A stretch of DNA of 64,000 nucleotides from Aliagarivorans taiwanensis DSM 22990 (lineage in GTDB: Bacteria; Pseudomonadota; Gammaproteobacteria; Enterobacterales; Celerinatantimonadaceae), in the NCBI RefSeq assembly GCF_000429505.1, contig NZ_AUBZ01000008.1:1-64000 (forward strand), given 5' to 3'. The notes below the pieces were generated by a model that saw nothing but the letters and a program-made list of their open reading frames with translations, made no database searches and was not told where the DNA came from. The position numbers and the translations under genes are program-made. This document shows positions 19,606-28,340 of the stretch, one piece after another (position 1 is the stretch's first letter; the number at the start of each line of letters is the position of its first letter).

Positions 19606-20613
19606 CTAAAGGATCAGTTCCTTTAGCTCCGGGTTCTTACGATCCAGGTAGTGGGTCGACTCAATCTTACGAATGGTGCGGGTACGGCCACGTACCAACA
19701 GGGTTTCGGTGGTCGCGATGTTACCTTCGCGGCGCACCCCTTCCAGCAGGTCACCCTTAGTGATACCGGTGGCGGAGAAGATAACGTTATCGTTCTTCGC
19801 CATCTCATCCATGCTCAGCACTTGGTTCACTTCAATGCCCTGCTCGTTGCAGCGCTTCACCTCGTAAGCACCGATGATACGGTTGTCTTCGGTATCGCCT
19901 TTCACCTGTTCGCGAGGCAACAGACGCCCTTGCATCTCACCGCCTAGCGCACGAATAACGGCTGCTGATACCACACCTTCCGGCGCGCCACCCACGCAGT
20001 ACATCATGTCGACTTCGCTAAATGGCATACAGGTCAGCACCGATGCCGCTACATCACCATCTGGAATGGCGAATACGCGCACACCCATTTGCTGCATGTG
20101 AGAAATCACATCGTCGTGGCGCGGCTTGGCCAAGGTGATCACGGTCAGCTCGTTGAGTGGCTTGTTCAGCGCTTCCGACACGCGCTGCAGGTTCTCTTCG
20201 ATGGTCAGGTTTAGGTCGATGGCGCCTTTAGCTGCCGGGCCAACTACCAACTTTTCCATGTACATATCGGGGGCGCGCAGGAAGGCACCTTTTTCTGCTA
20301 CAGCCAGTACCGCAATGGCGTTATTCTGGCCCATCGCGGTCATACGCGTGCCTTCAATCGGGTCAACGGCGATGTCGACCGGCTCACCGCCAATACCCAC
20401 CTGCTCACCGATGTACAGCATTGGTGCTTGGTCGATCTCACCTTCACCAATCACAATCTCGCCGTCGATATCCATCTCGTTCAGCATGATCCGCATCGCT
20501 TCAACCGCAGCCTCGTCCGCCAGGTTTTTATCACCACGGCCCAGCCACTTGTAACCTGCCAAAGCCGCCGCTTCGGTCACTCGAGAAAAACGAAACGCCA
20601 GATCTCTTTTCAT
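19606..20613 (-). CDS. glpX: Class II fructose-1,6-bisphosphatase
   Basis: Hydrolyses fructose-1,6-bisphosphate in gluconeogenesis. 335 aa, GlpX family: EIVIGEGEIDQAPMLYIGE near 54-72, VDIAVDPIEGTRMTAMGQNNA near 78-98 (metal and phosphate site), and YCVGGAPEGVVSAAVIRALGG. In many bacteria it is in the glp regulon, but here it stands alone, convergent with panM. Confidence 0.95.
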   Translation of the reverse strand: MKRDLAFRFSRVTEAAALAGYKWLGRGDKNLADEAAVEAMRIMLNEMDIDGEIVIGEGEIDQAPMLYIGEQVGIGGEPVDIAVDPIEGTRMTAMGQNNAIAVLAVAEKGAFLRAPDMYMEKLVVGPAAKGAIDLNLTIEENLQRVSEALNKPLNELTVITLAKPRHDDVISHMQQMGVRVFAIPDGDVAASVLTCMPFSEVDMMYCVGGAPEGVVSAAVIRALGGEMQGRLLPREQVKGDTEDNRIIGAYEVKRCNEQGIEVNQVLSMDEMAKNDNVIFSATGITKGDLLEGVRREGNIATTETLLVRGRTRTIRKIESTHYLDRKNPELKELIL

Positions 20614-20692
20614 AAATTCGCCTTGTTCGACACGCTGATTAAAAATTGACGGCGCGAACTATAGCATGAGCTTATGTTTTTTGAGAGCGGAT

Positions 20693-21289
20693 TTACGAAA
20701 TATTCAACGCCTTCTGCACCAGTGCCAGTGATGATTCACTAAGCGGCAAGGTCAAGGCATGCTGCTGACCGCGCTCCGACATCTTCGCCCAAGTCTTGCG
20801 CACAATATCGACTACCTTGTCGTCGTCATGCTTAGCGGCAAACTCTTCGAAGTAGTAGCGCAAGAACACCAAACAGATCACGTCTTCCAGCGCCTGAACC
20901 AGCGGGTCGCGTTTGATCCCATGCTTAGTGAGTAGCTTAGTCACCTGCTGTTGTAACTCACCGTCCGCACCATGCTTGTCGAGGATCTCGCAGCACAACT
21001 GAGCGTGCTTGCTGCCGAGGTCCTTACGCCATTGCAGGTAGCCTTTCTTGCCCTCGGGGTAGTCACTACGTGGGCTTAACCAACGGCCAATGTGTTGGGC
21101 GCGCGCAGCGATCTGCAGCGCTAACTCATCACCGCCAAACTGCTCCAGCATGGCGCTCATACGTTGACCATATAAAAGCTCTTTGGGCAGGGAATCACCC
21201 TGTTCATCTAACTGAATATTTGGATCTTGCTGGTTGAATAGATCGATATCGTCTAAGACTGCTTGTAGAAAATTTTGCTGCGCATTCAT
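20693..21289 (-). CDS. DUF4202 domain protein
   Basis: 198-aa protein from the DUF4202 family, function unknown. Seen: LPKELLYGQRMSAMLEQFGG, AARAQHIGRWLSPRSDYPEGKKGYLQWRKDL and HAQLCCEIL with histidines spaced as in metal-dependent HD-like helical proteins (my inference). The ATG at 21289 is used; the longer frame adds 36 residues rich in cysteine that do not fit. Divergent from ald. Confidence 0.8.
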   Translation of the reverse strand: MNAQQNFLQAVLDDIDLFNQQDPNIQLDEQGDSLPKELLYGQRMSAMLEQFGGDELALQIAARAQHIGRWLSPRSDYPEGKKGYLQWRKDLGSKHAQLCCEILDKHGADGELQQQVTKLLTKHGIKRDPLVQALEDVICLVFLRYYFEEFAAKHDDDKVVDIVRKTWAKMSERGQQHALTLPLSESSLALVQKALNIS

Positions 21290-21470
21290 GGCTTTGCTCG
21301 TCACTTCCTTTTGTATTCGTGGTAAGTCACAACATATCGCTCTGACAAGACAAAAACAACACAGTGTTATCTGCTGCTCAGAATTTGCATTCGCCACACG
21401 TTACCCTATGGTTAAAGCTTGAACTCAACATTTTCGTTGGCAAGCAGACCATTAACAGGAGGTAATGACT

Positions 21471-22586
21471 ATGCTGATTGGTGTTCCTAAAGAGATAAAA
21501 AATCACGAGTACCGGGTAGGGATGACACCGGCGAGTGTGAACGAGCTGAGCAAGCACGGTCATCAGATAGTGGTAGAGACCAATGCAGGTCTGGGGATTG
21601 GCTTCAGTGATCAAGACTATATCGATGCTGGTGCACGTATCGCGGCCGATGCCAAACAGGTGTTTGCTGAAGCGGAGATGATCGTCAAGGTCAAGGAACC
21701 TCAAGCGGTGGAGCGCGCCATGTTGCGCGAAGACCAGCTGCTATTCACCTATCTACACTTGGCGCCCGATCCAGCGCAAACCGAAGACCTAATCAACTCT
21801 GGTGCCGTCTGCATCGCCTACGAAACTGTCACCAGCCCACAAGGTGGTCTGCCACTGTTGGCCCCCATGTCGGAAGTGGCCGGGCGCATGTCGATTCAAG
21901 CCGGCGCAATGGCCTTGGAGAAGTCCCATAGCGGCCGCGGTGTGCTACTCGGCGGCGTTCCCGGAGTAGAGCCAGCCAAGGTAGTCATCATTGGCGGCGG
22001 CGTAGTTGGCCGTAATGCCGCGCAGATGGCGGTCGGTATGGGCGCTGATGTGACCATTCTGGATCGCAACCTTGATGTGTTGAAGCAACTCGACGCCCAG
22101 TATCGCGGCCAGTTGAAGACCGTCTACTCGACCGCTGCCAGTATCGAGCAGCATGTGACCGAGGCAGATCTGGTGATCGGCGGGGTGCTGCTGCCAGGGG
22201 CTGCTGCGCCTAAGCTGATCACCCGTGAGCTGGTGAGTAAGATGAAAGCCGGCTCGGCAATTGTCGATGTCGCCATCGACCAAGGCGGCTGCGCGGAAAC
22301 CTCTAAGGCCACCACCCACCAAGACCCAATCTACATCGTCGACGATGTGGTGCACTACTGTGTGGCGAATATGCCCGGCGGTGTGGCGCGCACCTCCACC
22401 ATGGCACTCAACAACGCTACCCTGCCGTATATCATCACCCTGGCCAACAAAGGCTACCGCCAAGCGTTGCTAGACGATGAGCACCTGCGCAATGGCTTGA
22501 ATGTGATGCACGGTAAGCTAACCTGCGAAGAGGTGGCTGAAGCGCTATCGCTCGAATCGGTGCCAGCGCTGAGTATGCTTTCTTAA
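21471..22586 (+). CDS. ald: Alanine dehydrogenase
   Basis: NAD-dependent interconversion of alanine with pyruvate and ammonia. 371 aa: [21 protein letters not shown] at the start, [18 protein letters not shown]-like region, Rossmann [31 protein letters not shown] near 168-198, and [13 protein letters not shown]. The start at 21471 is chosen because a perfect AGGAGG lies eight bases before it; the ATG at 21465 is only two bases from it. Confidence 0.96.
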   Translation: MLIGVPKEIKNHEYRVGMTPASVNELSKHGHQIVVETNAGLGIGFSDQDYIDAGARIAADAKQVFAEAEMIVKVKEPQAVERAMLREDQLLFTYLHLAPDPAQTEDLINSGAVCIAYETVTSPQGGLPLLAPMSEVAGRMSIQAGAMALEKSHSGRGVLLGGVPGVEPAKVVIIGGGVVGRNAAQMAVGMGADVTILDRNLDVLKQLDAQYRGQLKTVYSTAASIEQHVTEADLVIGGVLLPGAAAPKLITRELVSKMKAGSAIVDVAIDQGGCAETSKATTHQDPIYIVDDVVHYCVANMPGGVARTSTMALNNATLPYIITLANKGYRQALLDDEHLRNGLNVMHGKLTCEEVAEALSLESVPALSMLS

Positions 22587-22616
22587 GCAAAGCTTAATTA
22601 GGACGAATCAAACAAC

Positions 22617-22648
22617 CAAAAAGAGCGCCTCAATGGCGCTCTTTTTTT
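22617..22648. terminator. Terminator after ald
   Basis: 10-bp stem (22620-22629 with 22635-22644), five-base loop, seven T on the plus strand and a preceding A run, so it can also act for the convergent DUF4357 gene, whose stop lies in the T run. Confidence 0.85.
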
Positions 22649-23132
22649 AGCGTTTCTTGCCGTAGCCTCTAACCTTTAGGCTCTTACCCCAACGGTCAAC
22701 CCAAGCATCCAGACCACTGCGGGCGTTGCCGGCGATCATACAGGCAGCAGCGCTGGGACTGGAGAACTGGTAATCACGCATAAACTGCAGCACATCGCCT
22801 TCATGACACAGCACATGTTCTTGAATCAGTTGATCACGTAAGGCCTGAACGGCTGGGCGCAATGAGTCGGCATCGCTGATATTCGCGGTAGAGCCCTTGG
22901 TGACCACAAAGTTTGGTTTGTGTTTTGCTCCCACTGGATAACCAAACGCCACCGCCTGCTTCACCGCAAACTCAAACTCGGCTTGAGTCTCGACTGCTTC
23001 ATCGGGCGCGGCAATCAAGGATTTAAGTGCCATAAGCTGCTGGTAAAGCTCGTAGGGGAGGATGGCGGCAGTCTTGTGACCTTCGTTATCTACAATGAAA
23101 TTGACTTTAGAGAAGTCTAAGGGGCTTTCCAT
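22647..23132 (-). CDS. DUF4357 protein with antitoxin-like N-terminus
   Basis: 161 aa. The N-terminal FIVDNEGHKTAAILPYELYQQLMAL (residues 12-36) resembles the Phd/YefM-type antitoxin strand-turn-helix. The C-terminal FMRDYQFSSPSAAACMIAGNARSGLDAWVDRWGKSLK matches DUF4357, a domain often found at the end of restriction- or nuclease-associated proteins. No toxin gene is adjacent and the two parts are linked in one chain. Function unknown. Confidence 0.65.
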   Translation of the reverse strand: MESPLDFSKVNFIVDNEGHKTAAILPYELYQQLMALKSLIAAPDEAVETQAEFEFAVKQAVAFGYPVGAKHKPNFVVTKGSTANISDADSLRPAVQALRDQLIQEHVLCHEGDVLQFMRDYQFSSPSAAACMIAGNARSGLDAWVDRWGKSLKVRGYGKKR

Positions 23133-23183
23133 GGCGACGCGTGCTGCTGAGAATTTAGCCTAAGGGTAGCAAAAAACAGCTAT

Positions 23184-23208
23184 AAAAAAACCTCGCTAAG
23201 CGAGGTTT
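23184..23208 (-). terminator. rpoH terminator
   Basis: Perfect 9-bp stem AAACCTCGC/GCGAGGTTT with loop TAA and a T run on the minus strand, 19 bases past the rpoH stop. Confidence 0.85.
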
Positions 23209-23226
23209 CTGTTATTAAGAACGGGC

Positions 23227-24075
23227 CTAAGCCATTGCTGACTTGAGCTTTTTCATGGCGTTCTTCTCTAGCTGGCGGATCCGCTCAGCCGATACCTGAT
23301 ACTGGTCAGCAAGCTCTTGCAAGGTCGCCTTGTCTTCATCCAGCCAACGGCGCTGGACGATGTGGGTGCTGCGCTCATCCAAAGTGGCTAAGGCGCTACG
23401 CAGGCGATTAGCGGCATTCACTTCCCAGTTCTCTTTCTCAACATACTCTGCAACATCAGAGCTCTTGTCTTCTAGGTAGTGAACCGGTGCGAATTGGCCC
23501 TCGCGCTCTTCATCATCGGCGCTGAGATCGAAGGCTTGGTCTTGGGCCGCCATGCGCGACTCCATTTCCAGCACATCTTTGGCCGTTACCCCTAGCTCTT
23601 GGGCAACCATGTCGACTTCTTCGCTCTTAAACCAGCCCAGACGCTTCTTCGATTTGCGCAGGTTAAAGAACAGTTTACGCTGTGCCTTGGTGGTGGCAAT
23701 CTTCACCACACGCCAGTTGCGCAGTACGTACTCGTGGATCTCCGCTTTGATCCAGTGAACCGCGAAAGACACCAGACGCACGCCAACGTTCGGATCAAAG
23801 CGCTTTACCGCCTTCATCAAGCCAACGTTGCCTTCTTGGATAAGGTCCGCGGTTGGCAGACCATAGCCAGAATAATTCTTTGCTACATGCGCGACAAAGC
23901 GCAGGTGAGACATTACCAACTCACGGGCAGCCGTCAGGTCACCGTCCTCGAATAAACGAGTTGCCAATTCTTTTTCCCGCTCAGCGCTAAGCATCTCGAT
24001 CTGATTGACCGATTGGATGTACGCTTCAATACTGCCCAGAGGGACTAAAGCCATTGACACGTTAGTTTGCTCCAT
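23227..24075 (-). CDS. rpoH: RNA polymerase heat-shock sigma factor RpoH
   Basis: Sigma-32, directing transcription of heat-shock genes. 282 aa: region 2 with [42 protein letters not shown] (about 54-95), the RpoH box QRKLFFNLR near 132-140, and region 4.2 [28 protein letters not shown] at the end. In E. coli rpoH follows ftsX; here cobA-nirBD and a MATE gene separate them. No clear thermometer structure was traced. Divergent from cobA by 337 bases. Confidence 0.97.
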   Translation of the reverse strand: MEQTNVSMALVPLGSIEAYIQSVNQIEMLSAEREKELATRLFEDGDLTAARELVMSHLRFVAHVAKNYSGYGLPTADLIQEGNVGLMKAVKRFDPNVGVRLVSFAVHWIKAEIHEYVLRNWRVVKIATTKAQRKLFFNLRKSKKRLGWFKSEEVDMVAQELGVTAKDVLEMESRMAAQDQAFDLSADDEEREGQFAPVHYLEDKSSDVAEYVEKENWEVNAANRLRSALATLDERSTHIVQRRWLDEDKATLQELADQYQVSAERIRQLEKNAMKKLKSAMA

Positions 24076-24412
24076 AACAACCTCTTATTTGTTGCGGACT
24101 GGCGATAATACCATAGAGTCGTACAAGATCTAAACTCAAACACCGCGAAACTCAAGCCCGTTTTCACAAATTTACAGACCGAGATTAAGACGATTTATTT
24201 GCAAGATAGTTCACACTTTTAGCACTGCCAAGGTGCGTATGTTGATCATTTAGGTGCAACTTATCTCTTAAGTAGTAAAGATGTTGCAGTTAAGCTTCAA
24301 ACCAAAAAACCCCATAAACCATAGAATATTAACCATTTACTTTAAAGCAGTTAACAGTGAAATACGCTGGCACCATGCTTGCGTCGCCAAAAGCGAGCAT
24401 GGAGAGTATTCG
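24076..24412. promoter_or_regulatory. rpoH/cobA divergent region
   Basis: 337 bases without a coding frame of merit. It must hold the rpoH and cobA-nirBD promoters. I saw no match to an FNR palindrome or paired NarL heptamers that I would stand by. The right end contains the SD-adjacent hairpin listed separately. Confidence 0.4.
24373..24404 (+). promoter_or_regulatory. Hairpin abutting the cobA ribosome-binding site
   Basis: 10-bp stem CCATGCTTGC/GCGAGCATGG (one T-G pair) with a ten-base loop. The last two G of the stem are the first two bases of the GGAG Shine-Dalgarno that precedes the cobA ATG, so folding could limit ribosome access. Confidence 0.5.
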
Positions 24413-25231
24413 ATGAACATAAAAACATTAAGCCAATTAACTCAGCCTAAACACGCAGGGACTGCGGGTCGGGTTGATCTGGTGGGAGCCGGTCCGGGCG
24501 ATCCGGAGCTGCTGACGCTAAAAGCCTTACGCAGTATCGAAAGTGCCGATTTGATCCTTTACGACCGCTTGGTCGGTGACGAGATCCTAAGCCTGATCCC
24601 GCAAAAGACCCGCGCCATTTACGTGGGCAAAGCCAAACACAATCACTGCGTGCCCCAAGAGCAACTCAACCAATTTATGGTGGAGCAAGCACAGCGGGGG
24701 TTGCACATCTGCCGATTAAAAGGCGGTGACCCCTTTATCTTCGGTCGCGGCAGCGAAGAGCTGATGGAACTGCAAGCCGCTGGCATCGCCAGCCAAGTGA
24801 TCCCCGGTATTACCGCTGCAGCAGGCTGTAGCAGCTATGCCGGCATCCCGCTGACTCACCGGGGCCTGTCACGCGGCTGCACCTTTGTTACCGGCCACCT
24901 AAAAGACGGCAAGCTCGACCTTAACTGGACGCAGCTTGCGAACGTAGATCACACCTTGGTGTTCTACATGGGACTGAGCGCGCTAAACGAAATCAGCAGC
25001 CAACTGGCCGCCCATGGCCTGGCAGCAGATACCCCTGCCGCGTTGGTGGAAAAGGGCTGTCACAGCGATCAACGGGTGGTTACTACCACCTTGAGCGAAC
25101 TCACCGAGCAGGCCGACCATCATCAGCTAGAAAGCCCCACCCTGATCATCATTGGTCAGGTCGTCGCCTTGCGAGAGCAACTTAACTGGATAGAACAGAT
25201 GACACCACGGCCAATGGCAGTGGGAGAATAG
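24413..25231 (+). CDS. cobA: Uroporphyrinogen-III C-methyltransferase
   Basis: Uses two S-adenosylmethionines to make precorrin-2, the first step to siroheme. 272 aa: VDLVGAGPGDPELLTLKALR near 16-35, YDRLVGDEI, VGKAKHNHCVPQEQLNQFM, RLKGGDPFIFGRGSEE and PGITAAAGCSSYAGIPLTHRG are SUMT motifs. The ATG at 24413 has GGAG about eight bases upstream; the longer frame from 24281 is not family-like. Starts a cobA-nirB-nirD operon, supplying the cofactor of NirB. No CysG dehydrogenase/chelatase domain is fused. Confidence 0.93.
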   Translation: MNIKTLSQLTQPKHAGTAGRVDLVGAGPGDPELLTLKALRSIESADLILYDRLVGDEILSLIPQKTRAIYVGKAKHNHCVPQEQLNQFMVEQAQRGLHICRLKGGDPFIFGRGSEELMELQAAGIASQVIPGITAAAGCSSYAGIPLTHRGLSRGCTFVTGHLKDGKLDLNWTQLANVDHTLVFYMGLSALNEISSQLAAHGLAADTPAALVEKGCHSDQRVVTTTLSELTEQADHHQLESPTLIIIGQVVALREQLNWIEQMTPRPMAVGE

Positions 25232-25240
25232 GAGAGAGAT

Positions 25241-27781
25241 ATGCAAAGGATTATTGTTGTTGGCAACGGTATGGTGGGTCACCGCTTTATTGATGAAGCC
25301 TTAACGCAAAGCGAATCATTCCAACTGACCACCTTCAGTGAAGAGCCGCGCCTGGCCTATGACCGGGTTCAACTCTCCAGCTACTTCAGCGGTGCCACCG
25401 TTGATGACTTGATGATGACCTCCGAGTCCTACTACGACGAGAAAGGCGTCGAGTACTTCGTCAATGACCGGGTCGCCAGCATCGACCGTAGCGCTAAAAC
25501 GATTACCACCGCTCAGGGCCGTACTGAAAGCTACGACAAGCTGGTACTGGCCACGGGGTCTACCCCCTTTGTACCGCCGATCCCTCGCCCGGATGACGAG
25601 GCGGCCAAGCAGCACATCTTGGTCTATCGCACCATCGAAGATCTCGAAGCGATGAAAGCCAGCGCCAAGCAAAGCAAGGTTGGCGTGGTTATCGGTGGCG
25701 GCCTGCTAGGCCTAGAAGCCGCTAAGGCGCTTAAAGATCTCGGCCTGCAAACCCATGTTGTGGAGTTTGCCCCACGCTTGATGGCGGTGCAGATCGATCA
25801 AAGTGGCGGCGATATCCTGCGTAGCAAGATTGAAGAGCTCGGAGTCCATGTCCACACCGATAAGAACACCCAAGCCATTGAGCCCGGTGAAGACACTCGC
25901 TACCTGATGAAGTTTGCCGATGGCAGTGTGCTGGAAACCGATATGATCCTATTCAGCGCCGGTATCCGTCCACAGGATAAACTGGCTCGCGACTGCGAGC
26001 TGGCGATCGGCCCACGTGGCGGTATCGCAATTAACGACCAGTGCCAGACCTCAGACCCAGATATCTACGCAGTGGGTGAATGCGCGCTGTGGGATGGCAA
26101 GATCTTCGGTCTCGTAGCTCCCGGCTACAGCATGGCCAAAGTGGCCAGCGCCCACCTCAGCGGCGATGCCGCAGCCAGCTTCCAAGGCGCTGACATGAGC
26201 ACCAAACTGAAACTGATGGGTGTCGATGTGGCCAGTATCGGCGATGCCCATGCCCAAACCGAAGGCGCGCTCAGCTACAGCCTGTGCGACGAAGCCAAGC
26301 AGGTTTATAAGAAGGTGGTGACCAATGCCGCCGGCGACAAGCTGCTGGGGGCGATCTTGGTGGGCGATGCCAGTGACTACGGCGCGTGGCTACAGCTCTA
26401 CCTCAACGATATGACGCTACCGGTTGCCCCTGAGTACCTGCTGGTACCGTCCACCGAAGAAGGCGCGGCCTCGGCCGGTATGGGCGTTGAAGCGCTGCCC
26501 GATACCGCCCAGATCTGTTCTTGCTACGACGTGACCAAGGGCCAGATCGCCCAAGCCGTTAAAGATGGCGCCACCACCATGGCCGATATCAAAAGCTGTA
26601 CTGGCGCCGCAACCGGCTGTGGCGGCTGCTCAGCCCTTGCCAATCAGGTCCTTAACAGCGAGCTGGAGAAACTGGGTGTGGAAGTCAGCTCGGCCATTTG
26701 TGAGCACTTCGATTACTCGCGCCAAGAGCTGGCCGACATCGTCAAGGTCAAGCAGATCCGCAGCTTCGAGCAGCTACTAAAAGAATGCGGTAGCGGCCAT
26801 GGCTGTGAGATTTGTAAGCCTGCGGTCGGTTCGATTCTGGCATCATTCTGGAACGACTATGTGTTGGAAGATGAGCACATTGGCCTGCAGGACACCAACG
26901 ACATCTTCCTCGGTAACATGCAAAAAGACGGCACCTACTCGGTGGTACCGCGGATTGCTGGCGGTGAGATTACCCCAGATATGCTGATGGTGATCGCCGA
27001 AGTCGCCAAGGAGTTCGACCTCTATACCAAGATCACCGGCGGTCAACGTATCGATTTGTTTGGAGCCCAACTGCACGAGCTGCCACTGATTTGGCAAAAG
27101 CTCTGTGATGCTGGCTTTGAAACCGGCCACGCCTACGGCAAATCGGTACGTACTGTGAAGTCCTGTGTGGGCTCTACCTGGTGTCGCTACGGGGTGCAAG
27201 ACAGCGTCGGCATGGCGATTTTGCTGGAGAACCGCTACAAGGGGCTGCGCTCGCCGCACAAGCTCAAGTTTGCCGTGTCAGGCTGTACTCGCGAGTGCGC
27301 CGAAGCACAGAGCAAAGATATCGGCGTAATCGCCACCGACGCAGGCTGGGCGCTTTATGTTTGTGGTAACGGCGGTATGCGTCCCCGCCATGCCGACTTG
27401 TTTGCCAGCGACCTGGATGATGTAACCCTGATGCGCTACATCGACCGGATCCTGATGTTCTATGTGCGCACCGCCGATCGCCTACAGCGTACCTCGGTGT
27501 GGATGGAAAACCTGGAAGGTGGGCTGGACTACCTCAAACAAGTGGTGATCGAAGACAGCCTGAATCTCTGTGATGAACTGGAAGCCGACATGAGTCGAGT
27601 CGTCGAGAACTACCAGTGTGAATGGAAGACCACCCTTAGCGACGACAAGAAACTGCAGCGTTTCCGCCAGTTTGTTAACGCCGATGGCAGCGACCCGCAG
27701 CTACAGTATGTGCGCGAGCGTGGCCAGCGCCGCCCGGCAACCGAAGATGAACGTCGCATCGACATCGTAGAAGTGCGTTAG
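25241..27781 (+). CDS. nirB: NADH-dependent nitrite reductase, large subunit
   Basis: Reduces nitrite to ammonium in the cytoplasm with NADH. 846 aa: N-terminal FAD/NAD pyridine nucleotide oxidoreductase (VVGNGMVGHRFIDEAL at 4-19; NAD loop GVVIGGGLLGLEAAKAL near 147-163), BFD-like [2Fe-2S] region with CSCYDVTKGQI and TGCGGCSAL (about 427-467), then the sulfite/nitrite reductase domains with siroheme/[4Fe-4S] ligands CVGSTWC (CX5C, about 645) and SGCTRECAEAQ (CX3C). Ten bases after cobA. Confidence 0.97.
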   Translation: MQRIIVVGNGMVGHRFIDEALTQSESFQLTTFSEEPRLAYDRVQLSSYFSGATVDDLMMTSESYYDEKGVEYFVNDRVASIDRSAKTITTAQGRTESYDKLVLATGSTPFVPPIPRPDDEAAKQHILVYRTIEDLEAMKASAKQSKVGVVIGGGLLGLEAAKALKDLGLQTHVVEFAPRLMAVQIDQSGGDILRSKIEELGVHVHTDKNTQAIEPGEDTRYLMKFADGSVLETDMILFSAGIRPQDKLARDCELAIGPRGGIAINDQCQTSDPDIYAVGECALWDGKIFGLVAPGYSMAKVASAHLSGDAAASFQGADMSTKLKLMGVDVASIGDAHAQTEGALSYSLCDEAKQVYKKVVTNAAGDKLLGAILVGDASDYGAWLQLYLNDMTLPVAPEYLLVPSTEEGAASAGMGVEALPDTAQICSCYDVTKGQIAQAVKDGATTMADIKSCTGAATGCGGCSALANQVLNSELEKLGVEVSSAICEHFDYSRQELADIVKVKQIRSFEQLLKECGSGHGCEICKPAVGSILASFWNDYVLEDEHIGLQDTNDIFLGNMQKDGTYSVVPRIAGGEITPDMLMVIAEVAKEFDLYTKITGGQRIDLFGAQLHELPLIWQKLCDAGFETGHAYGKSVRTVKSCVGSTWCRYGVQDSVGMAILLENRYKGLRSPHKLKFAVSGCTRECAEAQSKDIGVIATDAGWALYVCGNGGMRPRHADLFASDLDDVTLMRYIDRILMFYVRTADRLQRTSVWMENLEGGLDYLKQVVIEDSLNLCDELEADMSRVVENYQCEWKTTLSDDKKLQRFRQFVNADGSDPQLQYVRERGQRRPATEDERRIDIVEVR

Positions 27782-27790
27782 GAGAAGAAT

Positions 27791-28126
27791 ATGCAAGCAA
27801 GTAAATGGTTCGACATCTGCGATAAAAGCATCCTCAGCCCAAACACCGGTGTATGTGCCCTGGTGGACGGCAAACAGATCGCGGTGTTCTGGGAGAGTAA
27901 AAACGACCAGCTGTATGCCATCAGCAACTACTGCCCGTTCAGCAAGACCCATTCGCTATCGCGCGGCTTGATTGGCGATAGCAAGGGCGAGCTGTTGGTG
28001 GCCTCGCCACTCTATAAGCAGCGCTTTAGTCTGCAGACCGGGCAGTGTCTGGATGATCAAGCGATCTCGGTGCCCGTCTATCCGGTACGTGAAACCAAGG
28101 GCAGGATTGAGATCAGCCTCGACTAG
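27791..28126 (+). CDS. nirD: Nitrite reductase small subunit
   Basis: 111-aa Rieske-fold partner of NirB. NYCPFSKTHSLSRGLIGDSKGELLVASPLYKQRFSLQTGQCLDD follows E. coli NirD. The Cys-His cluster ligands of true Rieske proteins are missing, as is normal for NirD. Nine bases after nirB, with AGGAG before the ATG. Confidence 0.95.
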   Translation: MQASKWFDICDKSILSPNTGVCALVDGKQIAVFWESKNDQLYAISNYCPFSKTHSLSRGLIGDSKGELLVASPLYKQRFSLQTGQCLDDQAISVPVYPVRETKGRIEISLD

Positions 28127-28170
28127 CCCCTTGAACTCATAAAATAAGCGCAACACCTAAATAAAACAGG

Positions 28171-28201
28171 CTCATGAAAGAAGCGACTTTACTTTCATGA
28201 G
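28171..28201. repeat. Inverted repeat after nirD
   Basis: Perfect 10-bp arms CTCATGAAAG/CTTTCATGAG with an 11-base spacer, 44 bases past nirD. No T run follows on the plus strand, so it is not a standard nirD terminator; it could be an operator or an RNA-end structure. Confidence 0.4.
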
Positions 28202-28278
28202 TCTGGCAAAAACGTGACCTCTCAACATAAAATTGCGACTGTAAAAAAAGTAAGCAGATTATTGGTTTTGGCAACAGG

Positions 28279-28292
28279 ACAAGGGCCCTTGT
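28279..28292. repeat. Palindrome upstream of the MATE gene
   Basis: Perfect 14-bp palindrome ACAAGGGCCCTTGT about 50 bases before the MATE start, placed where an operator would be. The binding protein is unknown. Confidence 0.4.
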
Positions 28293-28340
28293 GAGGCGTA
28301 GAATCCCGGCCAATTATCACTCTGTCCCAGCTGTTTCTTC

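Noticed and set aside
22647-23132. Toxin-antitoxin locus
   Set aside because: No toxin-like gene lies on either side; both neighbours are housekeeping genes with their own terminators.
24240-24260. TTGAT half-site as an FNR box for cobA-nirBD
   Set aside because: The second half ATCAA is missing; only one half matches.
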